NCBI GenBank assembly: GCA_028339155.1
Contig: JAOLBK010000002.1
Coordinates: 1 to 64,000, forward strand
Direction of reading: 5' to 3'
Origin: Litorivicinus sp.
GTDB lineage: Bacteria; Pseudomonadota; Gammaproteobacteria; Pseudomonadales; Litorivicinaceae
Length of the DNA: 64,000 nucleotides
Within the stretch, counting starts at the first letter, position 1, and the number at the start of each line of letters is the position of its first letter. Of the stretch, positions 24,581 through 34,454 are shown piece after piece. The notes under the pieces are model-generated. The model made no database searches. It worked only from the letters and a program-made list of their open reading frames with translations, and was not told the DNA's origin. The position numbers and the translations under genes were made by a program.

Positions 24581-25617
24581 GCGTCACCTCCCGTTAGGGT
24601 GTCGAGAATGCGTTGGAAAGATTCGAGTCGCCTCCTTGAGACATTGCCTTTTTCTACCGCATCTAATACCGCGCATCCAGGTTCTTGTCGGTGTCTGCAG
24701 TCTCGAAAACGACAATATTCGGCAAATTCATTGATATCGACAAACCCCCGCTCAACATCTTTTCGTGAGATTTGATCGAGCCCAAAATCTCTGATTCCTG
24801 GAGAATCAATAATCGATCCACCAGCTTTGTAACCATAGAGTCTGGCTGTAGAAGTGGTGTGTCGACCCAGTCGAGTCTGTTTGTGCAAGTGGCCTACGCG
24901 GATATCTTCATTAGGCAATAAGGCGTGTATAAGGCTTGATTTTCCAACCCCCGACTGTCCAATAAAGACCGAACTCTTACCAATTAAGTACTTCGAAAGC
25001 TCAGCGAGTCCTCCGACATCTTTGGTCGTGGATTCCACTACGGTATACCCAAGCACTTGATACAAGTTTTTAATTGCTGCCAGAAAATTCTGATTTACGG
25101 TGGATTCTTGCATCAGATCAGCTTTATTGATTACGATCAACGGCTTCATTCCAGCCACTTCGGTCGCTACTAGATACCGATCTAGTAATTCGGGCTGGGG
25201 GGCGGGCTCAAGTGCTGAAACAATTACAATCTGGTCAACATTGGCCGCCATCGCTTTGATGACGCCCCGAGAGTCTGGTCGCTCGAGGACATTGCGACGA
25301 ATTTCGCATGCGATCACTATTCCCGCATCGCTTGAACTTTGAAAGACTACTGAGTCGCCGGTCACCAGATTAGTAAGGTTGGCCCGTAAATGGCAATGAA
25401 TGGCCTTACCATTTGGTTGCCCGAAGTCGTCAACAGGAACGACTTCAACTTGTTTTCCAAAGCGCGCGACAATTCTTCCAGGCTGTTCAGGACCTAAATC
25501 ACCATTATCCAAAAGCCCTTCAACCTTCACTTTATGGCGAGAAACCCGGCTAAGCCGTTCCTTTTGAACCTTTTCTATACGCCATGATTGCTGGCGCGTC
25601 AGTTTGCGTTTGCTCAT
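24577..25617 (-). CDS. rsgA: Ribosome small-subunit-dependent GTPase RsgA
   Basis: 346 residues. RsgA checks late 30S assembly near the decoding site. It has an N-terminal OB fold, then a circularly permuted GTPase in G4-G5-G1-G3 order: NKADL (G4), GQSGVGKSSLIHALLP (G1), DSPGIRDFG (G3). The C-terminal zinc knuckle is CRFRDCRHRQEPGCAVLDAV. A Lys/Arg-rich N-terminus (SKRKLTRQQSWRIEKVQ) contacts rRNA. All catalytic motifs are present. It is divergent from rnr with a 71-bp gap that must hold both promoters. No orn gene accompanies it. Confidence 0.95.
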   Translation of the reverse strand: MSKRKLTRQQSWRIEKVQKERLSRVSRHKVKVEGLLDNGDLGPEQPGRIVARFGKQVEVVPVDDFGQPNGKAIHCHLRANLTNLVTGDSVVFQSSSDAGIVIACEIRRNVLERPDSRGVIKAMAANVDQIVIVSALEPAPQPELLDRYLVATEVAGMKPLIVINKADLMQESTVNQNFLAAIKNLYQVLGYTVVESTTKDVGGLAELSKYLIGKSSVFIGQSGVGKSSLIHALLPNEDIRVGHLHKQTRLGRHTTSTARLYGYKAGGSIIDSPGIRDFGLDQISRKDVERGFVDINEFAEYCRFRDCRHRQEPGCAVLDAVEKGNVSRRRLESFQRILDTLTGGDA

Positions 25618-25688
25618 ATCTCTATATAAGTGATGCGTGACTTCCTATGGATCGACCCCCATTATTGCAGGCATTGAAAGGAGAAACT

Positions 25689-28043
25689 ATGTCTGATCCC
25701 TATGGTGATGCCGAATCGTCCCGTTACGAGTCCCCGGTGGCGTCACGTCGGTGGCTAATCGAGCTTTTGGAAAAAGCGGGCCGACCGGTGGAATTTGAAG
25801 AACTATTATTGCTAACAGGCACGTTGGATCCGAAGCGGGATGGTTTATTCACTCGGCTGACGGCGATGGCGCGCGATGGTCAAGTTATTACAGACCGGAT
25901 TGGCCGTTATGTTTTAGTGGATCGAGCTGGTTTATTGTCTGGCCGTGTAGCTGCACATCGTGATGGCTTCGGATTTTTTGAACCAGATGATGAGTCAGAA
26001 AGTCTATATCTGCACGATCGGCAAATGCGAAAGGTTTATCACGGAGACCGAGTGCTGGTCGCGGCGATACCACCTAACAAAAATTCTCGTAACAAGCGTG
26101 AAGCTAGAATCGTTGAAGTCATTGAGCGGAAAACTAAAAGGCTGATAGGTAGGCTGCGTGAACAGGCTGGAACTCGTTTTGTTACGCCGGAGGATGACCG
26201 TTTGTTGCACGAAGTAATTGTCCCAGAAGGTGGGGTCCATGGTGCAATGTTTGGTCAGTACGTAGTCGTCGAGATCGACAGTTATCCAGAAAATAATCGT
26301 CAGCCGGTGGGCCATGTTGTGGACATCGTAGGAGAGGCATCAGACCGGGGAATAGAGGTTCAAGTGGCGGTTAGAACCCATGACCTCCCGTATGAATTTT
26401 CTCCGGAGGCATTAGTACAGGCCGACTCTTTTGGTGATGTGATTGACCCGGAAGTGGCAACTAATCGGCTAGATTTAAGAGACTTGCCGTTCGTAACTAT
26501 TGACGGCGCAGATGCTAAAGATTTTGATGATGCTGTATGCGCGATACCTCGCGATAAATCAGGCTGGACGCTTTGGGTTGCGATTGCAGACGTCGCTCAC
26601 TATGTAGCTCAAGATTCAGCATTGGATCAAACTGCGATTGATCGGGGGACTTCAGTATATTTTCCGAGTGAAGTGATACCGATGTTGCCGGAAACACTTT
26701 CTAACGGCTTATGTTCTCTAAATCCGGATGTCGACCGCCTGGCGCTGGCAGTATCATTGGAAATTTCAGGTACAGGGCTTGTGACCAAGTATCGGTTCCA
26801 TGAGGTAGTTTTTCGCTCAAAAGCACGACTTACGTATGAGCAAGTGCAGGATGCACTCGATACTGTTGGCGCGTCTGATCTTGATCACAGCGGCTTGCTT
26901 TCTCAGTTGATAGCCATCAACTATTTCGGATCGAAGGATGTTGATGAAAATATTGGTCAATTGTTCAGCATCTATAGAATGTTGCGCGCAACACGTGAAG
27001 ATCGCGGTGCGCTCGATTTTGATTCCGTAGAGCCTAAGTTTGAGTTTGACGAACGTGGTAAAATCACCGGTGTGGCACCGCGGCAGCGTTTAGAAACTTA
27101 TAAATTGATCGAAGAATGCATGCTTGCCGCAAATGTTGCTGCTGCCCGTTGCTTAAAAAAATTCAAATTACCAACGCTTTATCGAATTCATGAAGGTCCA
27201 TCTGACGAACGACTTGCTGCTTTGCGTCAGTTTTTGGGTTCTATGGGCCTCGGCCTCGGAGGTGGAGAGAAACCCGAGCCCGCAGACTATCAAAGCTTGT
27301 TGGAGCAAGCGCATCAACGGGCTGATTTCGCATTGATTCAGGCGATGGTGTTACGGTCAATGCAGCAAGCCAAGTATGCGCCCGATCCAGATATTGGTCA
27401 TTTTGGATTATCTTATGAAAACTATACCCACTTTACTTCGCCAATTCGCAGGTACCCAGACCTAACCGTACACCGACTGCTAAAACGGATTATTCAAACA
27501 GGGGCGCAAGATGATGTGTCGAGCCTAGAGCGTGAAGGGTTGCCTGACATGACGCGAATGGTGGCTTTGGGAGAGCACTGTTCAATGGTTGAGAGACGTG
27601 CTGATGAGGCTAGTCGGGATGTGGGGCAGTGGCTTAAATGTCAGTTTATGCGTGAGAAAATCGGTGAGGAATATCAAGGTACCATCACTGGCGTCGCAGG
27701 GTTTGGTCTGTTCATTCTATTGGATTCCCTTTTTGTTGAGGGTATGGTTCATGTGACCCAACTCCCGCCAGACTATTGGGTTTTCAATGAGCACCAGCAC
27801 ACCCTTGCTGGAGAGCGAACGCATCAGGTGTATCGGTTAGCAGATTCTGTAAAGGTGCAAGTGGCTCGAGTGGATTTAGAGGCTAGACGAATAGACTTTG
27901 CGATATCAGGTTTTGGTTCGCAACCACGAGCGTCGAAGGGTTCTGGTCGGGGTCGGTTCAAGACGGGAAATGTTCCTGGAAAAAGTCAAACTAAGTCGCC
28001 AAAAGTGAATAAGCAAGGTAAGTCAGTGAAGAGGCGTGGATGA
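25689..28043 (+). CDS. rnr: Ribonuclease R
   Basis: 784 residues from ATG 25689, favoured by AAAGGAG seven bases upstream; the frame is open from 25647. RNase R is a processive 3'-5' exoribonuclease that degrades structured RNA and cooperates with trans-translation. Domains in order are a winged helix (SRRWLIELLEKAGRPVEFEE), two cold-shock domains, the RNB catalytic domain with DGADAKDFDDAV near residue 275 holding the metal-binding Asp residues and FTSPIRRYPDLTVHRLL near 580, a C-terminal S1 domain (GEEYQGTITGVAGFGLFILL), and a basic tail rich in Lys, Ser and Gly. It overlaps rlmB by 4 bp. Confidence 0.95.
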   Translation: MSDPYGDAESSRYESPVASRRWLIELLEKAGRPVEFEELLLLTGTLDPKRDGLFTRLTAMARDGQVITDRIGRYVLVDRAGLLSGRVAAHRDGFGFFEPDDESESLYLHDRQMRKVYHGDRVLVAAIPPNKNSRNKREARIVEVIERKTKRLIGRLREQAGTRFVTPEDDRLLHEVIVPEGGVHGAMFGQYVVVEIDSYPENNRQPVGHVVDIVGEASDRGIEVQVAVRTHDLPYEFSPEALVQADSFGDVIDPEVATNRLDLRDLPFVTIDGADAKDFDDAVCAIPRDKSGWTLWVAIADVAHYVAQDSALDQTAIDRGTSVYFPSEVIPMLPETLSNGLCSLNPDVDRLALAVSLEISGTGLVTKYRFHEVVFRSKARLTYEQVQDALDTVGASDLDHSGLLSQLIAINYFGSKDVDENIGQLFSIYRMLRATREDRGALDFDSVEPKFEFDERGKITGVAPRQRLETYKLIEECMLAANVAAARCLKKFKLPTLYRIHEGPSDERLAALRQFLGSMGLGLGGGEKPEPADYQSLLEQAHQRADFALIQAMVLRSMQQAKYAPDPDIGHFGLSYENYTHFTSPIRRYPDLTVHRLLKRIIQTGAQDDVSSLEREGLPDMTRMVALGEHCSMVERRADEASRDVGQWLKCQFMREKIGEEYQGTITGVAGFGLFILLDSLFVEGMVHVTQLPPDYWVFNEHQHTLAGERTHQVYRLADSVKVQVARVDLEARRIDFAISGFGSQPRASKGSGRGRFKTGNVPGKSQTKSPKVNKQGKSVKRRG

Positions 28044-28858
28044 CAGAGAAGCGCGGTCGGATAAAGCAAAAGATACTTAACCATACGCCAAATACACTTG
28101 TGATTTCTGGTCTTCATCCAGTGCGTGCTCTGCTCAAAACTGGGCGAGTGTCCGAAGTCTGGATTCGTGAAGGGTCGAAAGGGCACCGCTTAAGTGAGGT
28201 GATCTTAGAGAGCAAAATGAATAATATTTTTGTCAAAACTGTTGCTGCTCGTATTTTTGAGGACGCCCTTCCCCAGGTGGAGAGCAACCATCAGGGTGTA
28301 ATAGCGATTGCGCGACCACGTGAGATGGAGCCAGAAAATTCGTTACCGATTCTTTTAGATAATGTCAAAAATCCTCTAATTTTAGTACTGGATGGGATTA
28401 CAGACCCTCATAATTTTGGCGCTTGTTTGCGCTCAGCCGAGGCTTTTGGGGTGACATGCGTGGTTGTTCCAAAAGATAATTCTGCACCGTTAAATCATAT
28501 TGCTCGAAAGACTTCATCCGGAGCCAGTGAATTCATTCCCGTGGTCCGAGTGACGAATTTGGCGCGCTGCTTAAAAGGTCTTCAGAAGAACGGATTTTGG
28601 GTGATTGGGGCTGCTGGTGATTCGACTGGAGGCCTTGATCAGATGGAGGGTGCTGGTTCTGTAGCGCTGGTCATGGGTTCGGAGGGGGCTGGGCTTCGAC
28701 GATTAACGCGGGAAAACTGCGATGCGTTAGTATCCATCTCTATGTGCGGCCAGATAGAAAGTTTAAATGTATCAGTCGCCACAGGGGTTTTGCTATTTGA
28801 CCTGCAAACGCGGCGAGGTAAATTGGACAGTGATTCAGCATTTAAGGAACGTGTTTGA
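28040..28858 (+). CDS. rlmB: 23S rRNA Gm2251 2'-O-methyltransferase
   Basis: 272 residues. SpoU-class (SPOUT, knotted) methyltransferase that modifies G2251 in the peptidyl-transferase P-loop. N-terminal substrate-binding domain begins [25 protein letters not shown] motifs are [20 protein letters not shown] (motif 1, Asn/Arg), [18 protein letters not shown] (motif 2) and [16 protein letters not shown] (motif 3). The ATG lies inside the end of rnr (ATGA), the standard rnr-rlmB arrangement. A short basic N-terminal extension ([14 protein letters not shown]) precedes the family start. Confidence 0.95.
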   Translation: MTEKRGRIKQKILNHTPNTLVISGLHPVRALLKTGRVSEVWIREGSKGHRLSEVILESKMNNIFVKTVAARIFEDALPQVESNHQGVIAIARPREMEPENSLPILLDNVKNPLILVLDGITDPHNFGACLRSAEAFGVTCVVVPKDNSAPLNHIARKTSSGASEFIPVVRVTNLARCLKGLQKNGFWVIGAAGDSTGGLDQMEGAGSVALVMGSEGAGLRRLTRENCDALVSISMCGQIESLNVSVATGVLLFDLQTRRGKLDSDSAFKERV

Positions 28859-29310
28859 TGCGGTGTCCATTTTGTCAGGCTTTGGATACTAAGGTTATTG
28901 ATTCGAGGCTACATGCTGAGGGTTCTCAAATTCGACGTCGTCGTATCTGTTCTAATTGCGATCAGCGATTCTCTACCTATGAAACTGTGGAATTGGTGAT
29001 GCCTCGGATTGCTAAGAGCAATGGCCAGCGTGAAAATTTTGATGAGGAGAAGTTACGCAGAGGTCTTATCCGTGCCTTAGAAAAACGCCCTGTGACCACT
29101 GTGAGTATTGACGCTTGTATTCAGCGTATTAAACGATCACTACAAAGTGAGTCTGACAAAGAAATTGAGTCGCGTAGAATCGGTGATCATGTCATGCGTG
29201 AACTAAAGGCGCTCGATCAAGTTGCCTATGTGCGTTTTGCATCCGTTTATCGGAGTTTTAGTGATGTAACGGAATTTATTGGCGAAATTGAGAAGCTTAC
29301 TGATGATTGA
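28858..29310 (+). CDS. nrdR: Transcriptional repressor NrdR
   Basis: 150 residues from ATG 28858, which shares a base with the rlmB stop. The N-terminal zinc ribbon is [18 protein letters not shown] with CSNCDQRF; the ATP-cone domain begins [20 protein letters not shown] and carries the nucleotide-sensing residues. NrdR represses ribonucleotide reductase genes when dATP is high. It commonly precedes ribD, as here. No NrdR box was noticed within this window, so its targets lie elsewhere. Confidence 0.96.
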   Translation: MRCPFCQALDTKVIDSRLHAEGSQIRRRRICSNCDQRFSTYETVELVMPRIAKSNGQRENFDEEKLRRGLIRALEKRPVTTVSIDACIQRIKRSLQSESDKEIESRRIGDHVMRELKALDQVAYVRFASVYRSFSDVTEFIGEIEKLTDD

Positions 29311-30430
29311 GTTTACTGACTTTGATCGTCTGGCAATGTGGAGGTCCCTACAACTGGCATCAGCTGGGATCAACAGCACGCGTGAAAACCCTCGGGTGGG
29401 GGCCGTGCTTACAAAAGGCTCAGAGTTTCTTGCTGAGGGATTCCATCGCGCGCCAGGGTTCCCACATGCTGAGGTTGAAGCGCTCAACGCCCTGAATGAT
29501 GTGACCGACGCTTTTGGCGCGACTTGTTATGTCACGTTGGAGCCTTGCTCTTATCAGGGAAGGACCGGGCCCTGTGTGGAGGCTTTGATTGATGCCGGTA
29601 TTGAACGAGTGGTTGCGGCTATGGAAGACCCCAACCCCAGGGTTTCTGGGAGCGGATTTGCCATATTGCGACAAGCCGGCGTTAAGGTTGATGTCGGCTT
29701 GTGCTCGGAAGAAGCTCGCGCCATGAATCCTGGTTTTATTAGTCGAATGACGAGGGGCCGCCCAATAGTTTGGGTCAAAAATGCAGCCAGCTTAGATGGT
29801 AAAATCGCAATGGCCGATGGCGAATCTCAATGGATTACAGGAGATTCGGCACGCCAAGATGTGCAGCGGCTCCGAGCGCGGGTTGGTGCGGTTGTAACAG
29901 GTATCGAAACAGTGTTGGTGGACAATCCACGTCTGACCGTCCGGCATGATGAGGCAACGATTGATTGGCCGGATCAAGTGCCGGTCACTCAGCCCCTGAG
30001 AGTGATTTTAGACTCTCAGGGGCGGTTGCCACTTGATGCGGCACTGTGCCTCGAGGGAGGACCTATTTTGTGGGTCACCACTAAATCTGGTTTCAATCTT
30101 GAAGGTAGGCTTGGTGATATTTCCCACTGGGAAGCGCCGGCTGACGCGAAAGGTCGAGTTGACCTAACGGTCTTGCTTTTGCACTTGGCTTCCTTGGGAA
30201 TCAACGAGATTTTAGTTGAGGCTGGTGCCACCTTATCCAGTAGTTTTATCGAAATTGGATTGGTTGATAAGGGTGTTTTATATCTCGCGCCGAAATTTCT
30301 AGGGCAGCCTGCACGTTCGCTGTATAATTTAGCTCCCGCGCATCTTGCTGATGCGCCGACAGTTTTTATTTCTGAGGTACGTAAAGTCGGAGATGATCTT
30401 CGATTGGACTGGATTCTGAGGACCGAATAA
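29303..30430 (+). CDS. ribD: Bifunctional riboflavin deaminase/reductase
   Basis: 375 residues from ATG 29303; earlier in-frame codons lie inside nrdR. RibD does the second and third steps from GTP to riboflavin. The deaminase domain has zinc ligands in HAEVEAL and [12 protein letters not shown] (His, Cys, Cys), with [10 protein letters not shown] before them. The NADPH reductase domain starts [19 protein letters not shown], with [18 protein letters not shown] and [17 protein letters not shown]. It overlaps nrdR by 8 bp and is followed directly by ribBA. The riboflavin synthase gene usually found next is missing from this cluster. Confidence 0.95.
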   Translation: MIEFTDFDRLAMWRSLQLASAGINSTRENPRVGAVLTKGSEFLAEGFHRAPGFPHAEVEALNALNDVTDAFGATCYVTLEPCSYQGRTGPCVEALIDAGIERVVAAMEDPNPRVSGSGFAILRQAGVKVDVGLCSEEARAMNPGFISRMTRGRPIVWVKNAASLDGKIAMADGESQWITGDSARQDVQRLRARVGAVVTGIETVLVDNPRLTVRHDEATIDWPDQVPVTQPLRVILDSQGRLPLDAALCLEGGPILWVTTKSGFNLEGRLGDISHWEAPADAKGRVDLTVLLLHLASLGINEILVEAGATLSSSFIEIGLVDKGVLYLAPKFLGQPARSLYNLAPAHLADAPTVFISEVRKVGDDLRLDWILRTE

Positions 30431-30432
30431 AA

Positions 30433-31539
30433 ATGGCATTGGCTTCCGTCGAAACGCTGATTTCAGACATTCGTGCTGGCAAGATGGTCATCTTGATGGA
30501 TGATGAAGATCGGGAAAATGAGGGTGACATTGTTGTTGCAGGCACCCATTGTACATCCGAGCATATAAACTTTATGGCGCGCCATGCGAGAGGTCTCGTT
30601 TGCCTGACACTGACCGAAGATAGGTGTCGTCAGCTCGGCCTCCCGCCAATGGTTGCTGAAAATACAGAGCGGTTAAAAACTGCATTCACAGTCAGTATTG
30701 AAGCGGCTACTGGCGTAACTACAGGAATCAGTGCAGCCGATCGCGCTCGAACTGTTCAGGCCGCGGTCTCGCCAGCAGCGAAGCCCATTGACCTTGTTCA
30801 GCCAGGCCATATTTTTCCGGTTCAGGCGAGACCGGGTGGTGTCTTGATGCGAGCGGGTCACACTGAGGCCGGATGCGATTTGGCGCGATTGGCCGGCTTG
30901 GAGCCGGCGTCGGTGATTTGCGAAATCATGAATGATGATGGCACGATGGCGAGGCGCCCTGAATTAGAAATCTTTGCCGGCCACCACGGTCTATCAATTG
31001 GAACTATTGCGGATCTGATTCAGTACCGAGCGACCCAAGAAACGACGATTGAGTTAATTCGGGATGAAGACGTAGAGACTGCCTTTGGGCCATTTCGGCT
31101 GCAAGTATTCCGAGACCAGATTCTAGGCGGAACTCATTTGTGTTTAATTAAGGGTGTCCCGTCGCCTGAGCGGCCTTGTCTGGTACGGGTGCATATACCA
31201 GATACGCTGAGAGATTTAGTGCAGTTAGACTGGAGCGGACGAGGTAGCTGGCCATTATCGGGTGCGATGGCAGCAGTTGCCGATGCTGGTACCGGGGTCG
31301 TGGTGATTTTGGAGCATCGTGGACACGAATTGATCGATGAACGCTTGGCGCAGTATCTTGACGACAGTTTGCCAAATCTGGGCAGTCGGTTAATACCATA
31401 TTTGACGGTGGGAACGGGATCACAGATTCTCCGCCATGCTAATGTTGGCCAAATGCTATTATTGTCGGCACCGATGAAATTCAGTGCGCTATCGGGGTTT
31501 GATCTCGAAGTGGTGGAATATTTGGAATATAAGGGATAG
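30433..31539 (+). CDS. ribBA: DHBP synthase with degenerate GTP cyclohydrolase II domain
   Basis: 368 residues. The N-terminal RibB half (about 1-200) is intact: MDDEDRENEGDIVVAG near residue 19, MARHARGLVCLTLTEDR and RAGHTEAGCDLARLAGL. It makes 3,4-dihydroxy-2-butanone 4-phosphate from ribulose 5-phosphate. The C-terminal half aligns in outline with GTP cyclohydrolase II but lacks the zinc cysteines (the CLTGD...RCDCG stretch of true RibA), reading instead LVRVHIPDTLRDLVQLDWSG, so it should not hydrolyse GTP. That fits the separate intact ribA at 33867. Degenerate RibBA proteins of this type occur in many gammaproteobacteria. It is two bases after ribD and three before ribH. Confidence 0.93.
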   Translation: MALASVETLISDIRAGKMVILMDDEDRENEGDIVVAGTHCTSEHINFMARHARGLVCLTLTEDRCRQLGLPPMVAENTERLKTAFTVSIEAATGVTTGISAADRARTVQAAVSPAAKPIDLVQPGHIFPVQARPGGVLMRAGHTEAGCDLARLAGLEPASVICEIMNDDGTMARRPELEIFAGHHGLSIGTIADLIQYRATQETTIELIRDEDVETAFGPFRLQVFRDQILGGTHLCLIKGVPSPERPCLVRVHIPDTLRDLVQLDWSGRGSWPLSGAMAAVADAGTGVVVILEHRGHELIDERLAQYLDDSLPNLGSRLIPYLTVGTGSQILRHANVGQMLLLSAPMKFSALSGFDLEVVEYLEYKG

Positions 31540-31542
31540 TCA

Positions 31543-32010
31543 ATGCAGATGATAGAAGGGAATTTTACAGACGCTGACGGACGTTACGTGATTGTGGTTG
31601 GGCGTTTCAACCAGTTTGTGGTGGATTCGCTGGTCGAGGGGGCATTAGATACTTTGGTGCGCCATGGCGTAAATGAAGACAATATTACTGTGATTCGAGT
31701 CCCTGGTGCTTATGAAATTCCACTAGCCGCTCAGGCCGTTGCGGAACGCGGTGAGGTAGATGCAATTATTGCTTTGGGAGCGGTGATTCGTGGGTCGACA
31801 CCTCATTTTGATTATGTCGCTGGGGAGTTGGCTGGCGGTTTGAATAAGGTGCAATTGGACACCGGATTACCATGTGCGTTTGGGGTGCTTACTGTCGATA
31901 CTATTGAGCAAGCGATTGAGCGCGCTGGAACAAAAGCGGGCAATAAGGGTTCAGATGCTGCATTAGCAGCGATTGAAATGGTTTCGATTTTGAGACAACT
32001 GGGTGAGTGA
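31543..32010 (+). CDS. ribH: 6,7-dimethyl-8-ribityllumazine synthase
   Basis: 155 residues. Condenses the RibD product with the RibB product to give lumazine. Marks: [18 protein letters not shown] at residue 18, [12 protein letters not shown] near 56, [17 protein letters not shown] with the catalytic His near 90, and [20 protein letters not shown] with the C-terminal Lys-Ala-Gly-Asn-Lys-Gly segment. It overlaps nusB by 8 bp, the usual ribH-nusB pairing. Confidence 0.95.
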   Translation: MQMIEGNFTDADGRYVIVVGRFNQFVVDSLVEGALDTLVRHGVNEDNITVIRVPGAYEIPLAAQAVAERGEVDAIIALGAVIRGSTPHFDYVAGELAGGLNKVQLDTGLPCAFGVLTVDTIEQAIERAGTKAGNKGSDAALAAIEMVSILRQLGE

Positions 32011-32473
32011 AGAAGGTCTTTTGGAGCCAACAGCATCGCAGCGACATCGTGCACGCGAGGCTGTAATACAAGCTCTTTATCAGTGGGAATTATCGGGATA
32101 TCCAATGACGCAGGTTGAAGCGTTGTTTCGAGCCGATAATAATCTAAAGCGTGCTGATTTGGCATTTTTTCATCAGGCTCTTCGAGCGATTGACGAGGGT
32201 CATGAAGGCTTTGTAGATGCATTGAAGCCACATTTAAATCGTGATTTCCAGGAGTTAACACCAATTGAAAGAAACATTCTGCTTATAGGTGCCTATGAGT
32301 TAATCGATCGGATCGATATTCCATTCAAGGTGGTCATTTCCGAAGCGGTTTCACTCTGTAAAAAGTTTGGTACTACTGACGGACATAAGTTTGTAAACGG
32401 AGTGCTTGATCGGCTGGCAGCCGCGGCTCGTAATGTTGAGTTTAACGCGCAAGGGCCGCGTGACCGAATTTGA
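32003..32473 (+). CDS. nusB: Transcription antitermination factor NusB
   Basis: 156 residues from GTG 32003 inside ribH. An all-helical NusB fold: [20 protein letters not shown] near the N-terminus binds boxA RNA, and the C-terminal [20 protein letters not shown] then [14 protein letters not shown] is the family signature. NusB with S10 (NusE) assembles the rRNA antitermination complex. A short acidic N-terminal extension ([10 protein letters not shown]) and a C-terminal tail past the family end arise from overlap with ribH and thiL. Confidence 0.94.
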   Translation: MSEEGLLEPTASQRHRAREAVIQALYQWELSGYPMTQVEALFRADNNLKRADLAFFHQALRAIDEGHEGFVDALKPHLNRDFQELTPIERNILLIGAYELIDRIDIPFKVVISEAVSLCKKFGTTDGHKFVNGVLDRLAAAARNVEFNAQGPRDRI

Positions 32474-33389
32474 GCTGATCGAAACTTACTTCCGTCGGGG
32501 AGCGCATGGCCCTTCGGTGGTTCTGGGTAACGGTGATGATGCTGCGGTTTTTCGCACAGATCCAGGTTTTGAAACAGTTATTTCGGTGGATGCGTTAATT
32601 GCGGGACAGCATGTGCCTTCGATATGCTCTCCACAAGGCTTTGCCGCGCGGTTACTTGGCCGGGGACTCAGTGATCTTGCCGCCATGGCTGCCGAGCCTC
32701 AATATGTCTTGCTCTCTCTGAGCTTACCCGTTCTGCAAACTAACTGGATAGAGCAGTTTGCTGAAAAATTTCATCAATTAGCTGTGCAGTGGGGCCTTGA
32801 TTTAATCGGTGGAGATACCGCCAAAGGCCCCTTAGCGGCGCAAGTCACAGTGATTGGCCGAGTTCAGAGTGGGAGAGCGATTTCTCGTGTGGGTGCTCAG
32901 CCTGGGGATCAGTTATGGCTATTTGGTTCTGATTTGGGTGGCGCTCGAGCCTACCTTGAAGTACTAAATGGATCCTGCGATGGTAATTTGGTCTGGGCTG
33001 AGCGTTACTGGCGTCCGCAACCTCTTGTTAGCCAGGGCCTCGCCTTATCGGGACGGGCTAACGCGTTGATTGATATATCTGACGGACTCTGCCAGGACTT
33101 GCTTCACATCCTGAGGCAATCAGATGGACCGCTGAGTGTTGATTTGGACTCGGGTGTAGTGCCGTTGGCGCCCGGTCTGATTGAATCGTTTGGTGAGACT
33201 CGAGCAATGGAAATGGCGCTGACAGGTGGTGACGATTATTGTCTTTTGGCGGCGGTCCCGGAAGGCACTGATGTTCCTCCAGATGGCGTGTGCCTTGGTC
33301 ATCTTCATTTAGCAGATACTTCAAGAATTACGATAGATGGATTGCCTTTGCCACCAGAGTGGTCTCTTGGCTGGGATCACAGTCGATGA
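32460..33389 (+). CDS. thiL: Thiamine-monophosphate kinase
   Basis: 309 residues from GTG 32460, picked because [11 protein letters not shown] matches the family start and AAGGG precedes it; the frame is open from 32406. ThiL phosphorylates thiamine monophosphate to the active diphosphate. Motifs: GNGDDAAVF near residue 25, SVDALIAGQHVP, RGLSDLAAMAAEP, GGDTAKGPLAAQVTVIG, and ISDGLCQDLLHIL near 205, which bind ATP-Mg and substrate in PurM-fold enzymes. It overlaps nusB by 14 bp and pgpA by 4 bp. Confidence 0.94.
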   Translation: MTEFELIETYFRRGAHGPSVVLGNGDDAAVFRTDPGFETVISVDALIAGQHVPSICSPQGFAARLLGRGLSDLAAMAAEPQYVLLSLSLPVLQTNWIEQFAEKFHQLAVQWGLDLIGGDTAKGPLAAQVTVIGRVQSGRAISRVGAQPGDQLWLFGSDLGGARAYLEVLNGSCDGNLVWAERYWRPQPLVSQGLALSGRANALIDISDGLCQDLLHILRQSDGPLSVDLDSGVVPLAPGLIESFGETRAMEMALTGGDDYCLLAAVPEGTDVPPDGVCLGHLHLADTSRITIDGLPLPPEWSLGWDHSR

Positions 33390-33862
33390 ATTCACTTAAG
33401 TTTTGGATTGCCGTTGGGCTCGGCACCGGTTTGTCGCCAAAAGCACCAGGTACAACTGGGACATTGGGTATTCTACCCCTTGTCGTTTTAGCGTGGGATG
33501 CACCAGTTTGGGTTTGGATATTGGTGTTTTTAATACTCGTTACATTATCACTTTGGAGTATTCCAGAAGCTGGAAGACGTCTCGGCGAGATCGATCACGG
33601 ACAGATTGTGATTGATGAGTGGGCTGGAATGTGGCTCGCAGGTTTCGGTGTGGCCATGATTACGGATGCACCAGTTTTTATAGGAATTTCTGTAGCTTTT
33701 CTCGGATTTCGGTTCTTCGATATATTGAAGCCTTGGCCAGTGTCTTGGTGCGAGCAGCGTATTCCGGATGCTTGGGGAGTACTTGCGGATGATTTGGCGG
33801 CGGGGCTTTATGTGCACCTGTTGGTGGCGGTATTTGTTATGATTAATATGCTGATTGGATAG
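33386..33862 (+). CDS. pgpA: Phosphatidylglycerophosphatase A
   Basis: 158 residues from ATG 33386, whose ATGA overlaps the thiL stop. Four membrane segments. Family marks: GLGTGLSPKAPGTTGTLGIL near residue 11-30, DHGQIVIDEWAGMWLA (acidic catalytic site) near 73-88, FRFFDILKPWPVSWCEQRIP and the C-terminal GVLADDLAAGLYVHLL. It dephosphorylates phosphatidylglycerol phosphate in the inner membrane. thiL-pgpA pairing is conserved in gammaproteobacteria. Confidence 0.95.
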   Translation: MNSLKFWIAVGLGTGLSPKAPGTTGTLGILPLVVLAWDAPVWVWILVFLILVTLSLWSIPEAGRRLGEIDHGQIVIDEWAGMWLAGFGVAMITDAPVFIGISVAFLGFRFFDILKPWPVSWCEQRIPDAWGVLADDLAAGLYVHLLVAVFVMINMLIG

Positions 33863-33866
33863 GTAC

Positions 33867-34454
33867 ATGACCCTCGAACATATCGACACTTGCCAACTTC
33901 CAACGCAATGGGGCACATTTCAGTTGCATGGGTTTCGTGATTCAATGTCTGATAAAGAGCATTTAGCGCTCTCTATAGGATCTCCCGGAGACGAACAGCC
34001 AGTTCTTATTCGTATGCATTCTGAATGTCTTACAGGAGATGCATTGTTCTCGCAGCGTTGTGATTGTGGTGCACAACTTGAACATGCTTTAGCTGTTATT
34101 GCGGCTAAAGGATCGGGCATTTTACTGTACTTGAGGCAAGAGGGTCGTGGTATCGGCTTGCTCAACAAGATTCGGGCATACCATCTTCAAGACGAGGGGG
34201 CTGATACTGTAGATGCAAATGAAGCTTTAGGCTTTGAGGCCGATCAGCGAGATTATTCGATCGCATTGCCGATGCTTCAGTATTTTGGAGTGACACGGGT
34301 TGAGATTTTGACAAATAATCCAAGAAAAATTGAAGCCCTGACCGAATTGGGTATTGAGGTAGTTAAGCGTCATTCAATCGAAACTGGATTGACCCCGCAC
34401 AATTCAAATTACCTAAAAACGAAGTCCACGAGGCTTGGGCATTTGCTGAGTTAG
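33867..34454 (+). CDS. ribA: GTP cyclohydrolase II
   Basis: 195 residues from ATG 33867. First committed step from GTP to riboflavin. All key parts are present: IRMHSECLTGDALFSQRCDC with three zinc cysteines near residues 50-69, YLRQEGRGIGLLNKIRAYHL with the nucleophilic Arg region, the Tyr in the catalytic loop, and ILTNNPRKIEALTELGIEVV. It is therefore the working RibA that complements the degenerate RibBA C-terminal half. It ends in a 4-bp convergent overlap with dxs. Confidence 0.95.
   Translation: MTLEHIDTCQLPTQWGTFQLHGFRDSMSDKEHLALSIGSPGDEQPVLIRMHSECLTGDALFSQRCDCGAQLEHALAVIAAKGSGILLYLRQEGRGIGLLNKIRAYHLQDEGADTVDANEALGFEADQRDYSIALPMLQYFGVTRVEILTNNPRKIEALTELGIEVVKRHSIETGLTPHNSNYLKTKSTRLGHLLS

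Noticed and set aside
30300-30440. FMN riboswitch ahead of ribBA
   Set aside because: ribD ends two bases before ribBA, leaving no room for an aptamer, and none of the RFN sequence blocks are visible.
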